The notes below the pieces were generated by a model, which was not told the origin of the DNA, ran no database searches, and was given only the letters and a program-made list of their open reading frames with translations. Shown piece by piece: positions 15,814-23,696 of a stretch of DNA of 45,677 bases. The translations under genes were made by a program, and so were the position numbers. Origin of the DNA: CAYYYA01 sp964487895 (GTDB taxonomy: Bacteria > Patescibacteriota > Patescibacteriia > UBA1558 > 2-01-FULL-52-15); NCBI GenBank assembly GCA_964487895.1, contig CAZASM010000005.1, forward strand, positions 1-45,677, read 5' to 3'. Each line of letters starts with the position of its first letter. The stretch's first letter is position 1.

Positions 15814-15842
15814 ATGGTAATCCTCTGCCTGAAGTTTGTCAA
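15814..15842 (-). promoter_or_regulatory. Promoter of the candidate RNA
   Basis: Minus strand TTGACA (15837-15842), 17-bp spacer, TACCAT (15814-15819). The -35 box begins 2 bp after the ispA stop, so it serves the intergenic unit. Confidence 0.75.
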
Positions 15843-15843
15843 A

Positions 15844-16722
15844 CTAGCCTAAACGCCCAATAATATACTCAGCGCACTGGCGCAACTGTTCGGCCGATGA
15901 GCCCGGTGGTGTCAAAATAGCCTGTATTGCTGTCAACTCCGCCTCAGCTAAAAGTTTAGCTTGTTCTAAACCAACCATACTAACGTAGGTCGCTTTATGA
16001 TTCGTCGCATCTGTCCCCACTCCCTTACCAAGTGCTTCAACGGTACTCGTGACGTTTAAAATATCATCAGTGATTTGAAAGAGCACACCTAAATGTTCGC
16101 CGTATGATGTTAACGAAGTTAAAATAGACTCGTCAGCCTGCCCACAAATTGCGCCCATCCGGATACTAGCTCGGATCAAAGCTCCTGTCTTGGCAACATG
16201 CATAGCTCTAACCTGATCCAATGTTAATGTCTGACCCTCACCTTGCATATCTAACATTTGGCCATAGACCATCCCAGCAGGACCAGCTCCGACAGATAAT
16301 TCATCAACTAATCGAATACGAATATCTGCAGGCAACTCTGCTTGACTAATGAGTTGAAAAGCATAAGTTAATAAACCATCACCAGCTAAGATAGCTGTAG
16401 CTTCATCAAACTGTTTATGATTTGTCGGCTGACCACGACGTAAATCATCATCATCCATTGATGGTAAATCGTCATGAATCAAAGAATAAGTATGCAGACA
16501 TTCCACCGCAGCTGCGATTGGTAAGATTGAATTTAGATCGCTACCACCACAAGCTTCATAGCTAGCAAATACTAATAGTGGTCGGAAGCGTTTGCCATCG
16601 GCCAGGAGGCTGTAGTTCATGGCGTCATACAGTCTATTATCTCCGTCAGTATAAATAAACAACTGCCGCAGAAAATTATCTAACAGCTCTTTTCTTTGTT
16701 GGATGTAAGCTGGGAAATCCAT
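15844..16722 (-). CDS. ispA: Polyprenyl diphosphate synthase (IspA-type)
   Basis: 292 aa. Condenses allylic diphosphates with IPP to make farnesyl or geranylgeranyl diphosphate for quinone or undecaprenyl lipid supply. The first aspartate-rich motif is in IHDDLPSMDDDDLRRG with the two-residue insert of bacterial FPP synthases; GKRFRPLL binds diphosphate; the second motif is FQITDDILN. Chain length cannot be settled here. It is upstream of the candidate RNA and downstream of gyrB, separated from it by a REP-like palindrome. Confidence 0.92.
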   Translation of the reverse strand: MDFPAYIQQRKELLDNFLRQLFIYTDGDNRLYDAMNYSLLADGKRFRPLLVFASYEACGGSDLNSILPIAAAVECLHTYSLIHDDLPSMDDDDLRRGQPTNHKQFDEATAILAGDGLLTYAFQLISQAELPADIRIRLVDELSVGAGPAGMVYGQMLDMQGEGQTLTLDQVRAMHVAKTGALIRASIRMGAICGQADESILTSLTSYGEHLGVLFQITDDILNVTSTVEALGKGVGTDATNHKATYVSMVGLEQAKLLAEAELTAIQAILTPPGSSAEQLRQCAEYIIGRLG

Positions 16723-16743
16723 AGTGTAATATGTGACGAAGAA

Positions 16744-16767
16744 GGACAGGTCGAGCCCTGTCCCTAC
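16744..16767 (-). repeat. REP-like palindrome with GTAG
   Basis: On the minus strand GTAG is followed by GGACAGG (paired with CCTGTCC). The same element occurs at 41055-41078. A GTAG tetranucleotide beside a hairpin is the hallmark of REP elements mobilised by RAYT transposases (family knowledge). Confidence 0.7.
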
Positions 16768-16800
16768 CTAATTCCTAATTTCTAATTACTAACCCCTACC

Positions 16801-18834
16801 CTAAATATCTAAATTCTTCACCGTCTTAGCATGTGTCTGAATGAAACGTCGACGTGGTGCTACTTCGGAACCCATCAAGACATCAAATACTTCATCAGCC
16901 TTGGCCGCGTCATCTATCGTCACAATCTTCATCATGCGCGCTTTGGGATCCATCGTTGTTTCCCACAGTTGCTCTGGATTCATTTCTCCTAAACCTTTAT
17001 AGCGTTGGAGATTTAATTTTGGACCTTTTTTGCTAGAAACTTCTGTCTCAGCAAATTCACCTTCATCCCCCACTGCTTCGGATAAAGCTTCAACCGCTTC
17101 TTTCAAATCTTCATCTTGAATACCAAATTCTTTCTTAATCACATCCAAAGCGGCATCATTATAGACGTAACGCACTTCTTTGTTAATCTGCACTCGATAC
17201 AACGGTGGCTGAGCAATATAGAGATGACCAGCCGTAATCAAAGGCGAAAAATAACGATAAAATAAAGTCAGCAGTAATGTGCGAATATGAGCACCGTCAA
17301 CGTCAGCATCGGTCATAATTACGATACGATGGTAGCGTAAACCAGCTAAATCAAACTGCTCACCAATATTAGTACCCAAAGCTACGATCAAAGATTTAAC
17401 TTCGTTATTAGCTAACATTTTGTCTAACCGCGCGCGTTCTACATTTAAAATTTTACCACGTAAAGGTAAGATAGCTTGGAACTTACGATCGCGACCACGC
17501 TTGGCACTACCACCGGCACTGTCTCCCTCAACTATGTAGAGCTCTGACTCCTCAGCATTACGAGAGGAACAGTCTGCCAGCTTACCTGGCAAGGTTAAAC
17601 CGTCCAATGCGCCTTTACGTAAGACAGTGTCGCGAGCAGCTCTTGCTGCCATGCGTGCCTGAGCAGCCAAAAGACATTTACCCATGATCTCTTTGGCATC
17701 GCGAGGATTCTCCTCCAGAAAAGCGCTGAAATAGTCGTGGAAGACAGACTCAACTACGGCACGGACTTCTACGTTGCCTAATTTGGCTTTAGTCTGACCT
17801 TCAAACTGAGGATCACGTAATTTGACACTAATGACAGCAGTTAAACCCTCACGCACATCTTCGGCAGTCAGATTCTGATCTTTCTCTTTCAAGAAATTAT
17901 TTTTGCGCGCATATTTATTCAGAACTCTGGTCAAAGCTGATTTGAAACCAACCAAATGCATTCCACCTTCTGGGTTGTGAATATTATTAGCAAAAGTATA
18001 AACCATCTCCCGATACTCGGCTGAATACTGAACCGCTACTTCAACTTGAATATTATCTTCAGTTTTATTAACATAAAAAACTTTCTCTTGTTTGGTCTCA
18101 GCGCTGTGATTCAAATATTTAACATAAGAAGCAATACCGCCTTCAAAATAGAAAGTGTGAGACTTCTCCTGACCTTTCACTCGTTCGTCACGAATGATAA
18201 TTTTAACTGCTTTAGTCAGGTATGAATGTTGCCGCAAATGATCGATAATTATCTGCCAGTCAAATTCTAAAACGGAAAAAATCTGGTCATCAGCTACGAA
18301 ATATTGTTTCGTACCGGTACCAGTGGATTTACCTACTGCTGCTACTAATTTCTTCGGTTTACCTCGTTGATATTCTTGCATCCAGAGTTTACCATCGCGT
18401 TTCACTTCCGTGCGCATATATGAAGACAGCGCATTAACCACAGAAACACCGACACCGTGTAAACCACCGGAAACTTTATAACCTTCGCCACCAAACTTAC
18501 CTCCAGCATGTAAGGTCGTCATAACTGTTTCGAGCGCAGACTTTTTAGTAGTTTTGTGTATATCAACAGGAATACCACGACCATCATCCTCAACAGAAAC
18601 CATTCTGTCAGGTAACAAACAAATAGTCACACCACTAGCATGCCCAGCCATGACTTCGTCAATACTATTGTCGACCACTTCCCAGATCATGTGATGCAAA
18701 CCTTCAGATGCCGTATTACCAATATACATACCAGGGCGCTTGCGCACTGGATCCAAACCTTCTAAAACAGTGATCTGATCAGCGCTATAAGCGGCGACTG
18801 ATTTCTTCTTTTTTTCTGCGTCTTTCGCTACCAT
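16801..18834 (-). CDS. gyrB: DNA gyrase subunit B
   Basis: 677 aa ATPase subunit of the type II topoisomerase. GHKL ATPase: EVVDNSIDEVMAG, DDGRGIPVD and GLHGVGVSVVNALS in the first 130 residues. TOPRIM: EGDSAGGSAKRGRDRKFQAI, then PLRGKILNVE and DADVDGAHIRTLLL. The C-terminus has QRYKGLGEMNPEQLWETTM and ends RRRFIQTHAK. The length and motifs fit GyrB rather than ParE, though gyrA is not in the window. No SD; ATG at 18834. Confidence 0.95.
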   Translation of the reverse strand: MVAKDAEKKKKSVAAYSADQITVLEGLDPVRKRPGMYIGNTASEGLHHMIWEVVDNSIDEVMAGHASGVTICLLPDRMVSVEDDGRGIPVDIHKTTKKSALETVMTTLHAGGKFGGEGYKVSGGLHGVGVSVVNALSSYMRTEVKRDGKLWMQEYQRGKPKKLVAAVGKSTGTGTKQYFVADDQIFSVLEFDWQIIIDHLRQHSYLTKAVKIIIRDERVKGQEKSHTFYFEGGIASYVKYLNHSAETKQEKVFYVNKTEDNIQVEVAVQYSAEYREMVYTFANNIHNPEGGMHLVGFKSALTRVLNKYARKNNFLKEKDQNLTAEDVREGLTAVISVKLRDPQFEGQTKAKLGNVEVRAVVESVFHDYFSAFLEENPRDAKEIMGKCLLAAQARMAARAARDTVLRKGALDGLTLPGKLADCSSRNAEESELYIVEGDSAGGSAKRGRDRKFQAILPLRGKILNVERARLDKMLANNEVKSLIVALGTNIGEQFDLAGLRYHRIVIMTDADVDGAHIRTLLLTLFYRYFSPLITAGHLYIAQPPLYRVQINKEVRYVYNDAALDVIKKEFGIQDEDLKEAVEALSEAVGDEGEFAETEVSSKKGPKLNLQRYKGLGEMNPEQLWETTMDPKARMMKIVTIDDAAKADEVFDVLMGSEVAPRRRFIQTHAKTVKNLDI

Positions 18835-18878
18835 AGATAAGGCTTATTAGCTTAAAAATAACGTTTTAATAGTATCAT

Positions 18879-18905
18879 AAAAACGACTCGAAAACAAGTC
18901 GTTTT
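18879..18905 (-). terminator. Terminator of pheS-pheT
   Basis: AAAACGACT (18880-18888) pairs with AGTCGTTTT (18897-18905); the minus strand continues as TTTTTAT. It separates pheT from gyrB. Confidence 0.8.
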
Positions 18906-18927
18906 AGACCCCAAATCTGGGCTTATC

Positions 18928-21354
18928 TTAGCGCTGTTCAGCTCGAAACTTGGTCTTGAGATTTTTGACAATTTTTTGCATCACTGTTTCGATATCCTCA
19001 GAAGTTAGGGTCTTCTCTGGACTACGGAAGGTGAGAGAAAAAGCTAAAGATTTTTTGCCTACTCCTAGCTGTTTCTCAGATTGAAAAATATCAAATAATT
19101 CAACTTTTTCGATCAAACCTGAAGTTCCTTTGACCTCACGATAAAGATCACTCCAAATACAGGATGTATCAACGATAACCGCGATATCTCTCGTTACGTT
19201 GGGATACTTTGGGAAGGCGCTAAAGACTCGTTTCCAAGCTGCTTGTTTGATTAATTTAGCAAAGTTAATCTCCCACCAGACTACTGTTGCGCTATTGAAA
19301 TAATCAACCCTCAACTCTGGTGCTAGTAATCCAAAGCGGACTATAGTCTGATCATGACTTTTGAATTCATAAACTTTATCAGCCCACGGTTCCGAAGCTG
19401 CCACGACCAACTCCCCGTCAATCGTATAATGGGCCAGCAAATCTAATAATAAACCTTTAGTTTCTAAATATACCTGTTCTTCTGATTTTGCTTTACTCAG
19501 CACTACTCCAGATAAATATTTAGGCTGTTGGGGTAGCCAATGCTTGTTTGTAGCATCAGTTGCAAAGTCACCTTTGCCAGAAATAAAGACGCGACCCAAC
19601 TCAAACAATGAAACTTCCTGAGACCAACGAGAATTGCTTTCTAGCTTGTCTAGTAGTCCAGGCGTCAGAGAAGTGCGTAGATATTTTTGATCTTCTGTGA
19701 GATAGTTGCGCAAAGGTAGCTGGCCAGTATTCAATCCTAATCGCTCAGCCCAAATAGTTGAGGCAAAGGAATAGTTCTGAGTTTCAGTATAGTGGGCATT
19801 AGTCACTAAGATATCTTTCAGTTGACGCTCTAATAATTGCTCAGGATTACGATCTGGTAATTCTAAAGCGACACGCGGCAACTCAGGTATAATATTGTCA
19901 TAGCCAAAAATACGAGCGACTTCCTCGACTAAATCCTGAGGAATAGTAATATCCTTGGTAGCGCGCCACGATGGTACTGTCACTTCCCACACCTTAGCCT
20001 GTTGTCTAACACCAAATTGCAATCTTTGTAAAATATCTTTAACTTCTTTGTCGCTAATAGCAGTACCCATCAGATGAGCAAATAAATCCTTCGGTACAAT
20101 AATGGTACGGTGATAATCAGGACTATGATCAATATCTAGAACTTTGCTGACAACACGTGTCTCAGGTTGTAATCTTTTAATTAATTGCACAGCTAAAGCT
20201 AAAGCCTGAGGTGCTAAACTAGGATCAAGAGATTTCTCATAGCGTGCCGAGGCATCAGACCTAATATTTTGTTTCACAGAAGTTCGACGAATCAAACTGG
20301 CAGGAAAAGTAGCGCAGGTAAGAATAATACTCGTCGTGTTAGTTTTGATAGAACTTACTTCACCACCCATAATGCCAGCGATGTCTAAAGCTTTTTTGTT
20401 ATCAGCAATAACTGGCGTACCAACCTCTAATTTGCGCTTAACTTGGTCTAAGGTAATCAGAGTCTCTGTTTTGGTTAATAATCTGACAGCTAGTTGACCA
20501 TCGACAGCTGAACGATCAAAGGCATGCATCGGATGTCCCAGCTCCATCATGACATAATTGGTAATATCAACAATATTATTAATAGAATTCATACCAACTG
20601 ACTCCAGAGCTTTGCGCAACCACCAAGGGGAAGGACTGACTACAATATTATCCAGTACTACAGCGGTGAATCTCTGACAAACAGTAGGATCAACTGTCGC
20701 ACTGAGCGCGACCTCATTCGTATCACTGATAATCGCAGGGATACGTAGTGGCTTACATTTGACAGCAAAAATAGCCGCCAACTCTCGAGCCAATCCATAC
20801 TGGCCCCAAAGATCAGGACGATGAGTCATGGACTTATTATCAATGGCTAAAATAACGTCAGTTAAATCTAAACTTTCTGCTAACGATGCGCCAGGTTTAA
20901 AATTGTAATCAGACAGATCAATAATCTCATGCTCAGAAGTTGCTGGAAATAATTTTTCTAAACCGACTTCGCTAGCTGCCACGATCATACCATGGCTCTC
21001 TTGACCACGAATCTTGGCCGACTCCAAGGTCACCAAATCTCCTTCACCGTGCCAACGAACTCGGCTGCCAACTTTTGCCACAGCAACCAACATACCCTCG
21101 CGCAAATTACTACCACCACAAATAATCTGTAGTGTCTCACTACCGACCGTTGTTTTACAAATAGACAAACGGTCAGCTTGCGGGTGTTTCACTAATTCTT
21201 TTATTTGTCCAACAACAATACCGTCCAGATTTTTTGCTTGCTTGGTAACTTCTTCTACCTCAACTGTAGACATAGTTACTTTCAACGCTAACTCTTCCGC
21301 CGTCATAGTTGGCAGAGTAACAAATTTTTCAATCCAGCGGAGAGAAAGATACAT
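18928..21354 (-). CDS. pheT: Phenylalanine--tRNA ligase beta subunit
   Basis: 808 aa. Domains in order: N-terminal EMAP-like tRNA-binding domain (IVVGQIKELVKHPQADRLSICK at about 45-66), B3/B4 editing domain (DITNYVMMELGHPMHAFD), B5 domain, a catalytic-like core with the DLVEEVARIFGYDNI segment, and a C-terminal anticodon-binding FDX-ACB domain (FSAFPKYPNVTRDIAVIVD). Pairs with PheS to form the alpha2-beta2 enzyme. Separated from pheS by 42 bp of AAAAGTTAAAAATC-type repeat. Confidence 0.96.
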   Translation of the reverse strand: MYLSLRWIEKFVTLPTMTAEELALKVTMSTVEVEEVTKQAKNLDGIVVGQIKELVKHPQADRLSICKTTVGSETLQIICGGSNLREGMLVAVAKVGSRVRWHGEGDLVTLESAKIRGQESHGMIVAASEVGLEKLFPATSEHEIIDLSDYNFKPGASLAESLDLTDVILAIDNKSMTHRPDLWGQYGLARELAAIFAVKCKPLRIPAIISDTNEVALSATVDPTVCQRFTAVVLDNIVVSPSPWWLRKALESVGMNSINNIVDITNYVMMELGHPMHAFDRSAVDGQLAVRLLTKTETLITLDQVKRKLEVGTPVIADNKKALDIAGIMGGEVSSIKTNTTSIILTCATFPASLIRRTSVKQNIRSDASARYEKSLDPSLAPQALALAVQLIKRLQPETRVVSKVLDIDHSPDYHRTIIVPKDLFAHLMGTAISDKEVKDILQRLQFGVRQQAKVWEVTVPSWRATKDITIPQDLVEEVARIFGYDNIIPELPRVALELPDRNPEQLLERQLKDILVTNAHYTETQNYSFASTIWAERLGLNTGQLPLRNYLTEDQKYLRTSLTPGLLDKLESNSRWSQEVSLFELGRVFISGKGDFATDATNKHWLPQQPKYLSGVVLSKAKSEEQVYLETKGLLLDLLAHYTIDGELVVAASEPWADKVYEFKSHDQTIVRFGLLAPELRVDYFNSATVVWWEINFAKLIKQAAWKRVFSAFPKYPNVTRDIAVIVDTSCIWSDLYREVKGTSGLIEKVELFDIFQSEKQLGVGKKSLAFSLTFRSPEKTLTSEDIETVMQKIVKNLKTKFRAEQR

Positions 21355-21396
21355 ACAAAGTCAAAAGTTAAAAATCAAAAGTAAAAAATATGGTGT

Positions 21397-22404
21397 TTAA
21401 AATTGCTGTAAGAAGCGAATATCTGAGGACATTAATAAACGGACATCATCAATACCGTACTTCATCATAACTAAACGACTCAAGCCAAGACCAAAAGCAA
21501 AACCAGAATAAACATTCGGATCAACACCACCTTGGCGCAAAACTTCTGGATGAACCATACCACATGGTATCAGCTCAACCCAGCCTGATTGTTTGCAAAC
21601 ACTACAACCTTTACCTTCACAAATCAAACAGCGCAAATCCAGCTCAAAACCAGGCTCGACGAAAGGGAAATAACCCGGACGCAAACGTACCTGCACTTCC
21701 CGTTGAAAAATACTTTGCAATAGTGTCTTCATCACGGCGATTAAATTGGCTACGCTGATATTTTTATCAATCATCAGACCTTCCATTTGATAAAATGTAT
21801 GATCATGTGATGCATCGGTTGACTCATAACGAAAAACTTTTCCCGGCACCACACCACGAAAAGGAGCTCCATATTTCTGCAGGGCCCGAACCTGAACTGG
21901 TGAGGTATGTGTGCGAAGTAAATAGCCGTCTTTCATCCAGAAGGTATCTTGAGCATCGCGAGCTGGATGATCATCAGGAATATTGAGAGCGGTAAAATTA
22001 TAATACTCCGACTCTACTTCTGGACCATCAAGAACTTTGAAACCCATCTGGCGAAAAATATCTTCTAACTGTCGTTGAATAATGGTCAGCGGATGTAAAT
22101 GACCAAAGGCTTCATGTCGTCCTGGTAGAGTTGGATCAAAATCAGTCAATTTAGTCGCTACCTTCACTACTTGTTTTTCTGCAGTGGCTAACATTTCGCT
22201 TAACTCAATCTTTACCTGATTCGCTAATTGGCCCAGACGTGGCTTCTCTTTGGCTGATAGCTCTTTCAACCCGTGGAGCAGTTCGTTTAATTGACCCTTA
22301 CGACCTAAATAGGTATTACGTACCAATTCTAAACCTTCTGCGTCAGTAACTTTTGCCACCGCCTCTTGAAAATCTTTCTTCAGTTGTTGTAAACGTTTAT
22401 CCAT
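21397..22404 (-). CDS. pheS: Phenylalanine--tRNA ligase alpha subunit
   Basis: 335 aa catalytic subunit. N-terminal coiled-coil arm (about 1-85), then class II core: GRHEAFGHLHPLT, HDTFW-like DAQDTFWMKDGYLLRTHTSPVQ region, QMEGLMIDKNIS, and FGLGLSRLVMMKYGIDDVR (motif 3). An insert CLICEGKGCSVCKQSGWVE carries four Cys and probably binds zinc; this form occurs in many but not all bacterial PheS. It begins 2 bp after a four-span membrane protein gene. Confidence 0.96.
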   Translation of the reverse strand: MDKRLQQLKKDFQEAVAKVTDAEGLELVRNTYLGRKGQLNELLHGLKELSAKEKPRLGQLANQVKIELSEMLATAEKQVVKVATKLTDFDPTLPGRHEAFGHLHPLTIIQRQLEDIFRQMGFKVLDGPEVESEYYNFTALNIPDDHPARDAQDTFWMKDGYLLRTHTSPVQVRALQKYGAPFRGVVPGKVFRYESTDASHDHTFYQMEGLMIDKNISVANLIAVMKTLLQSIFQREVQVRLRPGYFPFVEPGFELDLRCLICEGKGCSVCKQSGWVELIPCGMVHPEVLRQGGVDPNVYSGFAFGLGLSRLVMMKYGIDDVRLLMSSDIRFLQQF

Positions 22405-22406
22405 AA

Positions 22407-22796
22407 TTATTCTTGGCGTTTTTGTTGCCAGACAATAAAAGTAAATTCAATCATAGTAATTGCTATCAACAATAAAAGAAGTAGCCACCAGTAGAGAATT
22501 CGTTGCGACTGCAGAGCTAGGGCAATTATTAAACCAAAAGACCAGAGACAAGCCTGACGGAAAGCTGTCGAGACACGGTAGATATGAGCTCGACGGTGTC
22601 GTTGTAGCAGACTACGAACACCAAACCCCAAGACAGAAAAAGTTCCAAGTAATGACAGAAAGAGGCTGAGATAAAAAAAGGTCAGCCCCAAAGCTCCAGC
22701 GCTCTCAGGGTTAACCGTCGTTACCACCAGTAGCCAGCCAATCCAAGCCACAACCGTGGTAATAGACATTAAAAATAAATAGGCTTTCAGAGTCAT
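22407..22796 (-). CDS. Four-span membrane protein upstream of pheS
   Basis: 129 aa, unknown. Four hydrophobic stretches: about 3-28, 37-62, 84-99 and 104-123, with a basic cytoplasmic-type loop LLQRHRRAHIYRVS between the second and third. It ends 2 bp before pheS, so it is probably co-transcribed with pheS-pheT. No catalytic motif. The topology would place both ends inside (inference from basic residues). Confidence 0.75.
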   Translation of the reverse strand: MTLKAYLFLMSITTVVAWIGWLLVVTTVNPESAGALGLTFFYLSLFLSLLGTFSVLGFGVRSLLQRHRRAHIYRVSTAFRQACLWSFGLIIALALQSQRILYWWLLLLLLIAITMIEFTFIVWQQKRQE

Positions 22797-22841
22797 GATA
22801 GCAAAACTATAGCAATATTACAGAGGAAAATCAACCTAGCG

Positions 22842-22908
22842 CGTAGTTTGGTAGAGTGGTAGTTTAGTAGCTACCTACCAATCTACTACTCTACAAATCT
22901 ACTAACTA
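22842..22908. repeat. GTAGTTTGGTAGAGTGG repeat, fold-back
   Basis: Degenerate words of GGTAGATTGGTAG type on the left face their complements (CTACCAATCTACTAC) on the right. The same family occurs at 23197-23240, 23660-23696 and 34480-34560. Confidence 0.75.
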
Positions 22909-23198
22909 ATAAACCTCAACTTAATTACTGCCTCCGTGCCAAGCTTTTTATTAATATACTCCTGAATCTCAACCTCTTTGGTCTTCAGCTCTTGAGCTAA
23001 AATCGGTGAGAGAACTGCGATAGTCAATGTTTGATCTTTTAAATACAACGCCTTAGCCCGATCTTTCATCTTACCCTCCCACAGTGTTTCGGCTATCTCA
23101 TCAAAATACTGCAAAGACATGGCCGCTTCTACTTGGTAGGTCAGGCCTTTTTTCTGCACGTGGTGACTAAGGATGGAGGAGAGGTTTTGGAAGGGCAT
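22902..23198 (-). CDS. DciA-like (DUF721) protein
   Basis: 98 aa resembling the DUF721/DciA family, whose studied members load the replicative helicase DnaB. Features seen: an N-terminal helix ending in QVEAAMSLQYFDEIAETLWE (the W-containing segment of the family), LYLKDQTLTIAVLSPILAQELKTKEVEIQEYINKK in the KH-like part. The stop codon lies within the last bases of the repeat at 22842-22908, so the C-terminus might have been reshaped by it. Assignment by pattern only. Confidence 0.65.
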   Translation of the reverse strand: MPFQNLSSILSHHVQKKGLTYQVEAAMSLQYFDEIAETLWEGKMKDRAKALYLKDQTLTIAVLSPILAQELKTKEVEIQEYINKKLGTEAVIKLRFIS

Positions 23199-23240
23199 GT
23201 TAGCTTGTAGCTTGGTAGATTAGTAGATTGGTAGATAGCA
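23197..23240. repeat. GTAGATTAGTAGATTGGTAG repeat
   Basis: About 40 bp of degenerate words GTAGCTTGGTAGATTAGTAG between the DciA-like gene and the four-helix-bundle gene. Confidence 0.7.
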
Positions 23241-23244
23241 TCAA

Positions 23245-23592
23245 TTAACTTCGGAGAAATTTATTCAGCATTTTCATTACCTGTGATAATAGATCTTCAA
23301 CAGTCGCAGTTTGGGTACCGTTTACCATATTGAGTCTTTTTATAATTTCCATTTGTGTTTCAAGCTCCGCACCTGAACCGTAGGCTATTCGTAGAAATCT
23401 GATAAAATCCTTTGAGCTACTGCCTCTTCTATGTCCTTCAGCAATATTTGATGGTATTGATACAGCCGCTCGACGTAACTGAGAGGTAATACCATACACT
23501 TCTTCTCGTGGGAGGTCAGATGTTAGATTATAGACATCAACTACTAACTCCATCGAGCGTTGCCAAACTAACAGGTCTTTATACGTTGTCAT
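23245..23592 (-). CDS. Four-helix-bundle protein (23S rRNA intervening-sequence family)
   Basis: 115 aa. Begins with TYKDLLVWQRSMELVVDVY and contains LRRAAVSIPSNIAEGHRRGSS and FLRIAYGSGAELETQ, the signature of the small four-helix-bundle proteins first seen inside 23S rRNA intervening sequences. Here it stands alone between DciA-like and helicase genes and is flanked on both sides by the GTAGATTGG-type repeat. The family function is unknown; members are frequent in CPR genomes beside diversity-generating or repeat regions. Confidence 0.88.
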   Translation of the reverse strand: MTTYKDLLVWQRSMELVVDVYNLTSDLPREEVYGITSQLRRAAVSIPSNIAEGHRRGSSSKDFIRFLRIAYGSGAELETQMEIIKRLNMVNGTQTATVEDLLSQVMKMLNKFLRS

Positions 23593-23659
23593 ACTTATTC
23601 TCTAATTATTAGCTCCCTGTTTTTAGCTAACAATTCTCGAGTGAATCACTATACTATCA

Positions 23660-23696
23660 CAAGGCCAACTACCAAGCTACCACTCTACCAATCTAC
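23660..23696. repeat. CTACCAAGCTACCACTCTACC repeat
   Basis: Complementary-strand copy of the GTAGATTGG-type repeat, touching the stop codon of the helicase gene (23693). Confidence 0.7.
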
